The notes: generated by a model not told the origin, from the sequence alone. 64,000 nucleotides of DNA from Collybia mongolica (GCA_013420905.1 JAAXNY010000016.1:930001-994000), one strand, 5' to 3'; positions 1-11,814 are shown, counted from the first letter of the stretch. Numbers and translations: made by a program.

Positions 1-970
1 GATGTGTGCTGCAGCATGTGAGTGGCTATGCTTCTTTACATCTGTAGGCCCAACTGATGAATGGCTTAATGTGTGCTGCAGCATGTGAGTGTGTCTTTAC
101 TTTTCTGTATTTGTAGGCCCAACTGACATCTGGCTTGATGTGTGCTGCAGTTTGTGAGTAGCTGTGCTTCTCTGCATCTGTAGGCTCAACTGATATCTGG
201 CTTAATATGTGCTGCAGTTTGTGAGTAGTTGTGCTCTTCTGCATTTGTAGGCCAATTTTGACATCTGACTTGATGTATGCTGTAGTCTGTGAGTGGCTGT
301 GTTTCTTTATATCTGTAAGCCCAACTGACATTTGGCTTGATGTGTGCTGCAGCTTGTGAGTGTCTGCTTCTCTGCATCTTGTTGGCTCAACTGACATGTG
401 GCTTGATGTGCATTACAGTTTGTGAGTGGTTGTGCTTATGTGCATCTGTAGGCCCAACTGACAGCTGGCTTGATGTGTGGTACAGGAAGTGAGTGGCTGT
501 GCTTATCTGTGCCTGTTGGCCCAACTGATATGTGGCTTGATGTGTGCTTCAGGCTGTGAGTAGCTGTGCTCTCTGCATCTGTTAACCAACTGACATCTGG
601 CTTGATGTGTACTCTAGTATGTGGGTGGCCATAGTTATTTTTCTCTGTAGGCCCAACTGATGTGGCCTAATATGCCCTGCAGTATGTAGGTGATCATGGT
701 CCTTTTATCAGGTTTGTAGGCCCAACTGATATATGGCTTGATGTGTGCTCAGCCCGTGAGTGGCTGTGCTTATCTGCATTTATAGAGCCAACTGACATCT
801 AGCTTGATATGTGTGCTCCAGCATGTGAGTGGCTATAGTCTCTTCCTCTGTAGGTCCAACTGATAGGTGACCTAATGTGTTCTGCAGTATGTGAGTGATC
901 CTTTTATCAATTTATGAACCTACCTTACCATTGCTTTAATGTGCATTCTAGGCTGTAAGTAGCCAATAGC
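1..970. repeat. Tandem array of ~65-69 bp intron-like repeat units
   Basis: About 15 imperfect copies of one unit follow each other, and the array is open at the left edge of the window. A typical unit has GTGAGT, then a pyrimidine-rich stretch ending in CTGTAG, then CCAACTGAC, then GGCTTGATGTGTGCTGCAG. About three bases after that CTGCAG the next GTGAGT follows. The copies decay towards 900-970, where spacing and motifs break down. No coding frame is conserved across units. Each unit therefore carries a strong 5' splice site, a branch-point-like CTGAC about 20 bases before the end, and a 3' splice site. I see no host gene around it. It could equally be an ordinary minisatellite. Confidence 0.9.
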
Positions 971-2152
971 TATGGCTTTTCAATCATGTTGTTAAATCAT
1001 TTATCTTTGGCCATACTACACAGGCAGTAAGGCCTGTTATATCCATGGTTTTCTATCTTAATACTGAGTTTTTATTACTCCAGGATTTTGTTCCAAACAG
1101 TGTTGTAGAGTCTCTAGAAACTCTGGTTTGCTATATGCACATTCAACAATCTAGTCATTTCACTTATTTTTATTTAGGTATCAAGCTTCAAGCCATCTCC
1201 AGTATCTACTCAACTTGTCCTTCTTTCCTGTGGTATATCAATCTGATTATAACCTTGATTATCATTTTAATATACCTTTTGCAGCACTTCCTATTATTGT
1301 AGGACATCTTTCCATTGTCTGGAGTGCCAAAGAAGTTGCAGGAGATGATATTCCTCCTGCAATTAATTTCTACCAACATTCTTCATGTGCATCCAAGGTC
1401 ATCAAAGCTGTTCAAGATATACTTTCTCAATATCCAGTCTCTGTTTCTGGCCTGTACAGGTACATGTAACTCTTGGTACTATCACTATGTCTAATAATGC
1501 TTCTACAACAGGTGTCGTAAAACTCTGCTCCAAAAGCTCTTGCCCATCATCTTGAAAAACCAATTGGGTGAGCCACAATTATATTCATACATATCTCAAG
1601 GCCCTGATAGTTTTGCCTTTTTTTTTTTTCAATGGGTAAGACTGATTTTCTTAACATCTGTGCATGGAATCCCATATCAAGAATGAAAGGCCAGGGATGT
1701 TTCTTTTGTAATGTAGAGTTATTTGTTTTGGAAGCTACTGTCACTTTTAATCACTTTTTTTTTCTTGTTGTACTCTCTTAAGTTTTTATTATACAAAGGC
1801 AACATGGAAATAGTCATGGGCCATGCTCCTCAAATGCTGGTGAACTTCCTAAGTTTCAGACCATTTTTTACTATATAGCCAGTCATAGATCTGGCTCATG
1901 TATGTCAATACCAAAGCTCCAAGCCCCAACCATAAGATAAGAATAAAAGAATCAAAGTTCTTCCAAATGTTGATGCTCTTGTAAGGGGAGCACTAGTATG
2001 CTCTGCCCTAGCCACATGGATCCTTATTGCCTTATTGTATGCTAGTCATGTGTTACAATGTGCCTTGAGTATACCTTGATGTAACCCTACTCATGTGGTC
2101 TCCCTCCTGCCCCCTTTGAGGTTGTACCAATCCTCCTTACTGATGGTTCTAT
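971..2152. other. AT-rich stretch, no recognisable gene
   Basis: The stretch is AT-rich and nearly free of CpG. A plus-strand open stretch at about 1215-1469 reads like protein and ends at a donor-like site, but I recognise no family and found no believable start. It contains poly(T) runs near 1620 and 1757. It is probably decayed mobile DNA. Confidence 0.4.
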
Positions 2153-2596
2153 TGTAAGGGCAACCCTATATTGTGTCATACTAACCCCACATCAGCTGGA
2201 GTGAGATCTAGCAGAGGAATCCAAAGTCATATTAAGAAGTCAAGTCATAGGCAATCTACTTACCTAGCAGAGGAATCCAAAGAGAATACTCTGAGGATCC
2301 TCTGCCAGGGGTCTCTATCCTATATACATATTCTAGACAATAGCTACTGTACATATGAAGTCCTTCAGGGTCATAAGGTACATTATCTACAAGTGAGCTA
2401 TTGTACTCCAATTGTGATGCAATAAGTGGGGCATGCAAGTGCTGATAGTGGGCATTGTGACAGTGAGGTGTACATGTGTGATGAGAAGTGATGCCAATAG
2501 CAGAGGGTGTTGCAACAGTGGGATGTCTGATGAGCAATGAGTGTGCCAATGTTGGAAGTTGCCATAGTGTATGTGGAATTGGGCATTCCCCTTACA
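2153..2596 (+). mobile_element. Old solo LTR (444 bp)
   Basis: The element begins TGTAAGGG and ends CCCTTACA, the TG...CA inverted ends of an LTR. The five bases before it (TCTAT, 2148-2152) and after it (TCTAC, 2597-2601) match at four of five positions, as expected for an old 5-bp target duplication. Inside, at about 2262-2310, an imperfect palindrome built on GCAGAGGA/TCCTCTGC is followed by a TATA-like CTATATAC, the same layout as the LTR at 47124-47689. I could find no CpG in the whole element. No internal retrotransposon sequence is attached, so this is a solo LTR of an unassigned family. Confidence 0.8.
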
Positions 2597-2930
2597 TCTA
2601 CACATATGTTTGCATGACCCTAGGGGGTCAATATCAGCTTCCATAGATACTCTGAAGTTATCTTACATAATGTACCTTTATATATGGCAACTTCTACTTG
2701 TTGGAAGTTGCCTTTGCAATAAACTAGGTCCAGGTCAACTTATCATGATTGAGCCTGTCCTGTCCTTGGTTCCCCCTTCCCTATATAGTTGATCTAGCTG
2801 TGCACACTGCTCTCCCTGTTGTGGTGCCCAATGCAACATGACGACTTACAGCTCTCCACAAGTGCTGTACTTTACAGTCACTCACAAGTATATGTAGACT
2901 CTACTAGACTTTAGTAGACTGGTTTTAGAC

Positions 2931-3149
2931 TACACCCACATGCCCATTGGTGCTTACCAGGACCACTTCTTCCCTAGAGAGGATGCAGCTGCCTGCAAGT
3001 GCAGTTTCCCTTTGGAGACTGTGTCCCACATTCTCTGTGACTGCCCACTTCACAGGCAGGCTTTCTGCCCCAGGCATTGGCCTGGCTATAAATGGCTGAT
3101 CTGATTCCTAGATGACAACCCAGGTGCATTCTCATTTGACTTACCATGA
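2931..3149 (+). pseudogene. 3' relic of a LINE-type reverse transcriptase ORF
   Basis: In one frame the sequence reads YTHMPIGAYQDHFFPRED, then a cysteine/histidine cluster (CKCSF...HILCDCPLH), then FLDDNPGAFSFD. This is the C-terminal tail of fungal non-LTR retrotransposon polyproteins, with the CxC...H...C knuckle after the reverse transcriptase and RNase H regions. A TGA interrupts the frame just before FLDDNP. The rest of the element is not recognisable upstream. I infer a dead, 5'-truncated LINE on the plus strand. A Tad1-like clade is likely but not proven. Confidence 0.65.
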
Positions 3150-4319
3150 GCCCCCCAAGCATATTGAGGGGGGGGGTACCTGTTATATTCAAGGGGTTTC
3201 CCTTATGGGAGGGTGTTGAATTCTGACCTATTGAGTAACACAGTAAGTACAGTACCTCAGTCCATGTATAATTGACTATAGCTATCACTGCATCTATTGA
3301 GTAACACAGTAAATACTATGATACAGTAGTAAGTAATTGTTTGAATGATAAGTAAAGAATTGGCTCACCCTCAGTCCATGTAGAATCAACTGAGGGTGTT
3401 CATATACAGTAGCTCAAAAAACTGTTCCAATGTTTGGCCATTTCTTAATGTTTTCCTAATAACACAACAGTCACTAGTAATACCATCCTGCAAATATACA
3501 TATGAGTCATGACTGCCACAGCAGGTAACCCTGCCATTGTGGACACCTTGGAATGATGTCTCACTCTACTGGGAGCACTGGATTGTCAGCAAAATACAGA
3601 GGCCAGGTGAAGAAACATACCTTGTGGTGTGATTCCCAACAGTAATGAGGGTGGATGGACTCCAATATTGTCAGTACATTGAACTTGGTTGATATGTGGC
3701 TCCTCATTGAGACAGCTCACACAGGTGGAAAGAATCCTTTGGGTAGAAGCAGGAAAGCAGCAGGAGACTAACACATTGTGGTGGTGACCAAGTGTCAGTG
3801 AATAATGGGGCTTATTGCTTTGTTTATTTTCAATGGTACAGGATATTTGTGTGGTTATGTGTGGTGGAGTTGCATGGTTCCCATGCTTTGGGGCTGCTTC
3901 AGGCTTCATTGGGTGGTCCTTGATGGGATCAAATAAGACAGATTGAGTCTCCCCTCTGAAACAGAAGCAGGCAGCATTTGCTGTTTGACACATCATTTAG
4001 TCATGTGACCAAAAAAGTGTCCAGCATCAAATTTGAAATCCTGCAAAATGTGTGCCCTCAGGCTTCTAACTACTAATCCATTTGTTGCCAGGATCCAGAA
4101 GCAGTGTCATTCTTCTTTCTCCACCTACATAGTACATTCTGGAAAGGTCAAATCAATTTTAAATAAATCTTCATGGCCATAGCCTGTTGATTACAAAATA
4201 TACTTATCATGGCATGCATAAAAGTTTTGAGGCTCAATTGAGGTATACAGGAAAATATATAGGATCTTGTGCAATCTAGAAAGTACCTTGATTGTAGGTG
4301 GAACATATCACATGTATTT
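3150..4319. other. AT-rich, CpG-poor DNA without a recognised gene
   Basis: A minus-strand open frame of 136 codons (3586-3996) has no motif I recognise, no splice context and many cysteines and histidines. I treat it as chance. A short GGGGGG run near 3170 follows the LINE relic. CTGAGGGTG...CACCCTCAG-type short repeats lie around 3370-3400. Confidence 0.35.
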
Positions 4320-4334
4320 GTTGTGAGGCTAATT

Positions 4335-5272
4335 TTTTTTTTTTTTTTTGGTCATATAATAATATTAAGCGCATGTGGGTTTGACCCAGCTACATGCGGG
4401 CATAAACACCTATTACCACTAAGTAATCTGTAATGAGCCATCAGGGTGGAGCTGTACACTAAGTTGCTCTCCAGGTCATATTACAGGTCTAGACTGAGGA
4501 TACCTGCAGTCCAATGGTATTGTACTGTACCATGTTTGAACCTCCCAACACCTTAAAGGTTTGCCTTTGCTTGTTGGGGCATGGTCCCCTCCCTTCACAT
4601 TGGTACCTCATTCCACTCCCCCCCTGGTATTTTCAGGGTGCCCTGGAAACCCATTACTCCCCCCCAGTGTTGAAGATAAATGTCCAAACTAAATGAACGA
4701 TCCGTACCTCAAACCTGCTCCCCCTCTCCTGAATCCCCCTATTACTTTACCCCCTGTTCCACACTGCTCTCCCAAAGCAATGACTCCCCTCCAAACTGAG
4801 GCTGCCAAATCCCACCATTGGACAATAAACTGGCATTCTCCCCAAGAGGTGTGCTCTGTGCAGGGACGGTAGCTGATCAGGGGCCAGACCCCTTCCTCCT
4901 TTTGTATTTGGGTGTAGTGGTTAAGCAAGTATAAAAATATTAGTAGTAATACTCCCTAAGGATCTATGCAAAGCAGAGTACAAGAGTTGTAGTGTCCTTG
5001 TGTGGCCTGGTAGTTGATGGGGTGGATGTGGACAGATTAGTGAAGCCCCCAGTACAGGCAAGATGAGGTGACCCTGCAGATAGTCAGGATCAGCTCTGAT
5101 AAGTTAAAAATTTGGAAGTGGTGTAAATGGATAGTGGCACAGGCCAAAGGAATGGTCTGATGAAAGGAAATCTTGATTAGGGATGAGGTGTTAGGTAGTT
5201 TAGGGATGACCTAGTGCAGGAGGGATGAATTCCCATGGTTGGATGGTGGTGGTAAAAGATCAAGAAGCGTCG
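4335..5272 (-). mobile_element. Poly(A)-tailed retroposon with 15-bp target duplication
   Basis: The 15-base sequence GTTGTGAGGCTAATT occurs at 4320-4334 and again at 5273-5287. Between them is a 938-bp insert whose plus-strand left end is a run of T (4333-4349), so the element lies on the minus strand with a 3' poly(A) tail. About 20-50 bases before the tail the minus strand folds into a stem: CGCATGT pairs with ACATGCG and GGGT pairs with ACCC around a CAA loop, with an AGCT bulge. Long variable-length target duplications plus a poly(A) tail mean copying by LINE machinery. I recognise no protein in it. It may be a SINE-like or 5'-truncated LINE copy. Confidence 0.85.
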
Positions 5273-5287
5273 GTTGTGAGGCTAATT

Positions 5288-6449
5288 ACCATCTCATTTA
5301 CAAAACCAAAAGCCATGATCATGATTCATTACCTATTCTTGCCACAGTAAAAATAAGAATGAAGCAGATGAATCTCTTCTAAAACACCAAGGTATTTTAT
5401 TTAAAATTTGAATTTTACAGTTGTTCCTTAGAGTGGTATGGGAGAAAAAAAATCAATGGCATTGGTGGCCAACTGCAATCTACACTCCAGTAACCATATA
5501 CCTGGAGCTCTCTTTATATATTTTTGTAAATATTATTTGCCCTCAGAATGGGTGAGCCAGCCCCCCGTGCCGAAGGCACGGGTAGTAAGTTTGTTTACTG
5601 TTACTGGGGACGCTTTTGGAACGCTTTGTCAGCCATCACGATTTGTCATAGTCCAAAAGCGGCGTTAGCTAACGTAGACACCGCACCGCGGCCTAAACTT
5701 TAGTAACCGGATCTTGCCTTCAAACTTCCTTGGAGCACAACGTTCGTTGTACTTTACAAGAACGGGGACCGACCTTGTACTGCATTCTGTGACATGAAAT
5801 TAGTGCTTTATTCTCGTGGGCTCTTCGACTTCGGCCGAGTTTCCGCAACGCCTGGTCGCTGACTTCGGCTACTCCCCGTGTTGTTGAGGATATACAAGGA
5901 GGATAAGATTGCATCGTCTCCCTGACGCATTACAACGACTACCTATATTGGCATAGCTTCTCGCCGTGGTTCTTTGGACGAAAATGGTCCCCCTTGTAAC
6001 ATAGCATGAAAGTGTGCCTGTCATACACAGGTGGACACCTTAGCAGCGCATGTCCTGGCAATAACGCAGTTGCTCCCTCTAACCTCCGGAAACCAGCCAC
6101 TCATGGATTCGCAATCAACTAACACAAGTCATAAATGAAAATCAACAAGCACATACTGGATGTTTTTTCGGTTTAATCATCGAACATCTGCCCAATAACC
6201 CTATATTGCTCGATGCCCTCAGGATAACGTTGGCCAGCCTTGTAACCTTGTATCTTTGAAATATCTGTCACGAATTATCCAAGGCAACCCAAGCTTCCAT
6301 TGCGACCTTGTTTTCTAAATGCTTTAGTCCTCCAGCTTATACCTCTTCCTCTCCTTGATTCAGCCTTTCACGCGAGCCACTGACTCCTCAACCTCACGTT
6401 TGAGATAGGTTATCTACCGCCTCGGGGGCCCAAAGGAAGGAGGAGAGAT
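5288..6449. other. Intergenic; base composition switches from repeat to genic
   Basis: Up to about 5540 the DNA is AT-rich like the repeats to the left. From about 5560 CpG becomes common. A perfect stem of 8 bp with a GAA loop (CCCGTGCC/GGCACGGG) lies at 5564-5582. I see no gene with believable start and splice sites. Confidence 0.4.
5564..5582. repeat. Perfect 8-bp inverted repeat with 3-nt loop
   Basis: CCCGTGCC, GAA, GGCACGGG. It sits at the boundary between the CpG-poor repeat block and the CpG-containing genic DNA. No neighbouring gene makes it an obvious terminator, and its role is unknown. Confidence 0.6.
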
Positions 6450-7445
6450 ATGATCAAGCTATTGGATATCCACCAATTTATTCACGACTTGGTCATGGGA
6501 TGCTTAGCATCAGCGCTCGGGCAAGGACCATCCATCTTCGCCAAATCACCCCAGGAGCTCGACTTCCATACTGTGCAGGAGAGGAATAGGATGAGCTACG
6601 CCGGGAAATATTTTCCCAAGAGGGAACCAACTCCACCTGGGTAAGGACGTACATTTCTCCCAAACTCATTTTACGGCAGGAGTCGCGTCTGATCATGATA
6701 TCTGTTCCTTTCCAGATATGTTCGGGTGCATTTTTTCATGTCGCTCGAGCTACTCCAGCAAACTGAACGAAAACCTAACTTAGTGGCCCTAATTCCATTA
6801 GAGCCAGGAGGAGAATTGGACCTGAAAAAAGTGCGGGATGTATGGGGCCTTGACTCTTGCGCAGTAAGGGATTATCGTGCTTTTGGCTTGCTGTCCCCCT
6901 CAAAACTCATCTAAAGCCCATTGACCCCCTTCGATGGACGATCTTTGGAGCAACTTCCGATCGTCTATCTCCGCTCGCGGTATATGTACTATCTGAGCGT
7001 CACGCAGCAATTAACTTTATAGGTATTCCATTCTTTCTGGATTACGATTGGGTGAAAAGGATTGACAGGACCAGAGCCGCACGTTTCAGGCTCAACTCGA
7101 CGAAAGCGAGCAATCCGAGCAGAAATCATTCCCTGGTGGCGGTGGATGCAGAACATTTATCATGTCAATCAGTGCCGTGTCGAGGCGTTTATCCAACACC
7201 ACACCAAACTCATCGTCTGGCACCAAGAAGCGGTGCAGTGGCGAAGACATGTAACATGGCGAGCGGAACGATGGATGTCCGAACATGACGAACTGCTCCG
7301 CATGCTTTTAGCCCTGCTTATCCTCGCAGTTATTCTCTTTATCGTCTCCGTTACAGGAGGTTTTATCGATCTGGGGTTGGGGGATTGCGTAGTGAGTTGG
7401 GTGGGGGTAGGGATGAAGAAAACGACGGAAATGGTGTTCTCTTGA
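6450..7445 (+). pseudogene. Uncharacterised membrane-anchored protein gene, frame broken
   Basis: A first exon starts with MIKLLDIHQFIHDLVMG and ends at 6640. A clean intron (GTAAGG...TTCCAG, 6641-6715) joins it in frame to YVRVHFFMSLELLQQ. That frame continues through LVALIPLEPGGELDLKKV to about 6890, then hits a stop, while the continuation (LKPIDP..., then YVLSERHAAINFIGIPFFLD) lies in another frame. A third shift occurs near 7080-7140 before a C-terminal part in a further frame, with a tryptophan/arginine-rich helix and one transmembrane segment (LLRMLLALLILAVILFIVSV). I do not recognise the family. Either this is a pseudogene with at least two indels, or there are introns I could not place. 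A CCCCC run at the first break is a likely indel site. Confidence 0.45.
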
Positions 7446-7718
7446 ATGGGAGAAAGAAATATGCCTATGCGAAATCTCTGCTCTTTCTGAGCCAAGTATG
7501 CTATTATGCCATCTCATTTCGCTTCTGTACTACCACATACTATGCATTCCACCTTGCGAAACTAGAAATAATAAATACCTGTACTTGTAGATCGAACGAT
7601 ATATACATTGATTTCGTCAGATAAACTGCACACGCTGAAGAAAAATAAATTTTCTTAGATTGTTAAGGTGAATGTTAAAAATACAAAGCATCTAATTGCA
7701 AGTCTGATGTTGTAATCT

Positions 7719-10700
7719 TCATAGACCCTCAAATGCAGAATCAATGACAGCTTTCTGTTGGACAGTGTAGAGCCGGCCGATTCCTGGTGCAGGGATCGCG
7801 CTTTCTGCACGACCCTTGTATGACATCCCACCATCATGGCCAATAGCTTCTAACACTGTATTGATTCTGCTCGCCACATGAGTATAAGCTCCCTGGTTCT
7901 TCGGTTCCTCCTGGAGGTAGAAGTATTCGGTAGCGTTGGTATAACGTTTCAAGGTGTTCTCAAGTTGCTTGAAGGGGAAGGGCGAAAGTTCCTCGATACG
8001 GACAAATGCGACACAGTCGTTCAATCCAAGAGTTTGACGCTCCTTGATGAGATCGTAATAGATTTTCCCGGAAAGAAGGATGACCCGCTTGACTTGTTCG
8101 TCTGCGATAGGGTCCGCCAAGACCGGTTGGAAGTGATTTCCTGGTTCAAGTTCGGCCAGAGAGGATGAAGCCGGCTGCAGCCGTAGTTTGATATGAGTGT
8201 CAACAAGATTATCATAGAAGGCCCACCGAAAGTCTCAGAAGCCCTTTGGGGCCTGCCACGATAAGTGGTTTGCGGAAGTTTCTCTGCATTTGTCGTCTCA
8301 AGAGATGGAAGTATTGCGCGGGGGTAGTAGGGAAGACGACGTGCATATTCACGTTGGCGGGTTTGCCGTTGGTCATAGGGAAATAGGGGTCGTTCGATAG
8401 CTAAGGGAAAAAATATCAGTATCAGAGCATGGTCAATCCAATGGCAGTATTTACCTGAAGCATTCGTTCAATGCGCGAAGACGAGTGTTCAGGACCAGCA
8501 CCATCGAGTCCATGCGGCAAGAGGAGTACAATCCCACTTTGTTTCAACCACTTGGCTACAGAACATGAACATTTGCCAACACTCAATCAAGTAAATTCAC
8601 GTACTTTCAGACGAAGTGATGTAAGTATCGATGATGACCTGGATAAACAGTTTATGATGAATATAACGACACAAAATACCCAATATAAGCTGTCTCGCCT
8701 GAGCTCCATTGAAGAAATCCCCGAACTAAGAAAATGGTTGTAATTAGCTTAGCGAAAGGAAGTATATCAATAATATTACCTGAGCCTCCCATATAGGAAG
8801 GAGTTTGGGTGTCTCCCAACTTGCCCCGTATTCGAACTAACCAAAATATGTTAATTTCGGATATCAGGCACGAAATGCCCCCGACTCACTCCAAGGACTG
8901 CGAATTCGCTCAACGAACCTTGACCGCACAAATTAGCACCACAACCATGGAGGTACAACGATGGACGAACTATTTGCCAACTCAAGTTTGCCTGGTGCTT
9001 TGAGTTCGTCATTGAGGGGAACAATGACACCTTCAGTCTGTTGATTCACAAGCATGGCGTGTCTGTGACTGAATGTTCCTCTGCCAACGTCTTGTCCCGA
9101 GATACGGACATCACATCCTTCCAGCATAAGGGAACCAAATGCGAGCGCCTAGAAAATTCCCATCCAGTCAGTCGAGTAAGAGAAGAGGGAATGGAGATAG
9201 AAGCATGCTTCTGCGGTGGCCCAGTCCAGACCCTTCCCAGTTTCGAGGCTCTTGAGACGGTTTTTTACATGCCGGTGCAATTTGGAATGAATTTCCTAGG
9301 AGTATATTGAATTTGACTCTTTATAGCATTGATCGACGTCAGAGAAACTTACAAAGCCATCTGGTACAGTAACGCTTGCCTTGCCAACTCGGGTGAGTGT
9401 ATCACGGTCAACGCCGGTCTCTGGATTGTGTTTTGCTTCCGCACTGCCAGGCCAGACCATTCCCTCCCATTGCTCCTCTAACATTGATGCAGTCGGGGCA
9501 TGGGTGGCAACTTTGGAAAGCTCTGACTCGAGGTGAGACTTGTAGGCACCACGAACATTCGCAATGTCTTCTTTGTCGAGAGTTTCCTCAGCCTACGTTT
9601 TGCATCGTGAGGTGCTATCGAATTTCAAAAGAGAACACTGGAGCTTACAAGTAACTTCTCCTCATATAACTGGGGAACAGAGCGCCTGGTGTTGATCTTC
9701 TCATACATGAGAGGGCTGGTAATGCTAGGCAGATCCAGTTCATTGTGGCTGTCAACCGCACTGATTAGTTATCATAAAGGCGGTTAGAGATAATATCGTA
9801 CCCCCTGGTCAGAATGTGTCAGCGACTTCAACAGAAATTGTGGATGATCACATACCATCGGCGATACACGAGTAGGTCAACGATGATATCCTGCCCTCAT
9901 TGTTAATAAGGTTATATATACATCCAAAGGACTGTACAACCTTTCGGAAGTATTGTCGGTATCGGAATGCGATGTCCATAGCACGAACAACATCTATTCA
10001 TGACTATGAGCATTCAGGGACAGAAGGCTGGGAAGAATTTTACCCTCGGGGTGATCTCCGTTCACGTGTAGAACGGGAGCGTTGATCATCTTTCCGATAT
10101 CTGAACAATAGAGGGACGACCGTGCATTAGAGGCAGGTGTTGTGTAACCGATGCTACGAAACCGAGGTCAAATACCACGGTCAGTGGTGCTACAGCGAGA
10201 ACATACTTATTGCTGGAGATATGTCGTTAGAATTCTCGTACACTGATTGAAGAAACTAAAACTCACTCAACCACGAGATGGACAGTCCCGCCACTCGTAA
10301 AATGAGGTAGATTGCCTGATACCCGTCAGCGATCCGGGGTCAAGCGTGACGGCAAGAGCAGGTACGTACTCAACCCAAGTCCTTCCATGACGACGCCTTG
10401 ACCAGTGAAACTGGCATCACCGTGCAACTGAACACACATGACCTTGTCGCCCAGTTCACAATCTTCCGAGTATGTCTTGAGCAGAGAGTATTGTTTAGCA
10501 CGGGTTTTCCCCATTGCGACAGGATTAACAGCCTCTGTAGCGGCCTTAGCGATGTATATTACAGATATGGTTTGGTTACATACCGAGATGTGAGGGGTTC
10601 GGAAGCAGAGAGATCTTCAGGTTCTCGTTACCGTATTGCAGAGTAGGAGACGCGACTTGACGGGCGAATCGTTAACTAAGCCAATCTGACAGGATGTAAA

Positions 10701-11814
10701 ACACCTACCAAGATGGCTCAAGACGTCGCCTTCTGCTCCAAGGTCCTCGGGAATTTCTGCGCCTCCTTTGATCTTATGGAACATGGCTGTTGGGGAGTAT
10801 TGGAGCAAGTCCGTGAGTAAATTGAGCCGCCCACGGTGAGGCATGCCTTTCATAAACGGAAGATGAAATTAAAAGCATAGGGGAAATCTTCGTGAGGCTC
10901 ACCGAGAACGATGTGTTGGATACCACCTGTGCTCCGGGTCTTAAGGCCGCGACGAAAGAAACAGACAACTTGTCACGTACCACGAGAAGCTGACGAAAAG
11001 AGGGAGTCCAATGCAGGTAACATAGATTCTCCTCCTTCCAGTCCATACTTATAAAAGACGTCATTACGTCGGAAGACATGTAGACGACAGCATCACGCAC
11101 GCGTTTAAGATTAGGGAACTTAAGTTGCAAGAAGTTATCAAAAACTTCACTGCGCGCCAGAAGCCCGTGGATATGGCGCTTCATCTGCTTGTCAACTAGG
11201 GAAAGTGGTTTGTCATCAGGTGAAGGAAGGGTCTCCGATTCTAGGAGATGGGAGAACCAAAGTCGTTCGGTTTTGGACGGCGAGTGCATGTACTAAGGAG
11301 AGTGTTAGGATTGACACGGAAGTTGTCAGGACTCAGAAATACCTCATGTGCAATACGCCCAACATAGATAGACCTAAGATGACGCGTAATTTCGTCCAAC
11401 GTCCACCATTCGTCCGATAAATTCCCACTGCTGACAGGTTTAGTCCATATGATCCCATTGACATTGTATTTCTTCGTCTCATCGTTCAGCCCATAGCGTT
11501 TAGGATCGAGCGCAGCGACTTCTTCGCGTTGAATCAAGTCCAAAGGGTCAATACGCGCAGCTCGGTGCCCATGGGTCCTCATAGAGTCCACATAACGTAG
11601 AAGTGGTGCGTTAATATGACGGTTTTCAAGCTGCGCTTCGGTGTCTGAGGGATGGTTTACCAAGAGGCAATCATATGATCAGGAGGTGCTACTCACAGTC
11701 GGGAAATACATATTCTCGCGGTTTACGATACCCAAATGACTGGTCATGGTAAGCACGAACCGAGACCACCCGCGACGAAAGCCGCGTGCGCCGCAGAGGC
11801 AGTAGGATCTGCAT
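7719..11814 (-). CDS. DHKTD1: 2-oxoadipate dehydrogenase E1 component, mitochondrial (DHKTD1 type)
   Basis: Thiamine-diphosphate-dependent E1 subunit that decarboxylates 2-oxoadipate to glutaryl-CoA, with the E2/E3 subunits, in lysine and tryptophan breakdown. The chosen start gives an arginine-rich mitochondrial presequence ([17 protein letters not shown]) followed by [18 protein letters not shown]. It splices in frame through introns at 11696-11645 and 11342-11293. Downstream I see [29 protein letters not shown], the cofactor-binding [80 protein letters not shown] and a C-terminus ending DSAFEGL. The wording around the cofactor site and the short N-terminus match DHKTD1 better than the classical 2-oxoglutarate dehydrogenase, which has a longer N-terminal region before the E1 core. 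It is intron-rich (well over ten introns) and I saw no break. Confidence 0.88.

Noticed and set aside
1..970. CRISPR array
   Set aside because: Repeats are direct and imperfect over the whole unit with no unique spacers, and the genome is eukaryotic.
3586..3996. 136-codon minus-strand open frame
   Set aside because: No recognised domain, no splice context, and it lies in CpG-poor repeat DNA where long open frames arise by chance.
7719..11814. Classical 2-oxoglutarate dehydrogenase E1 (KGD1)
   Set aside because: The N-terminus and several blocks match the DHKTD1 branch better; kept as the main alternative only.
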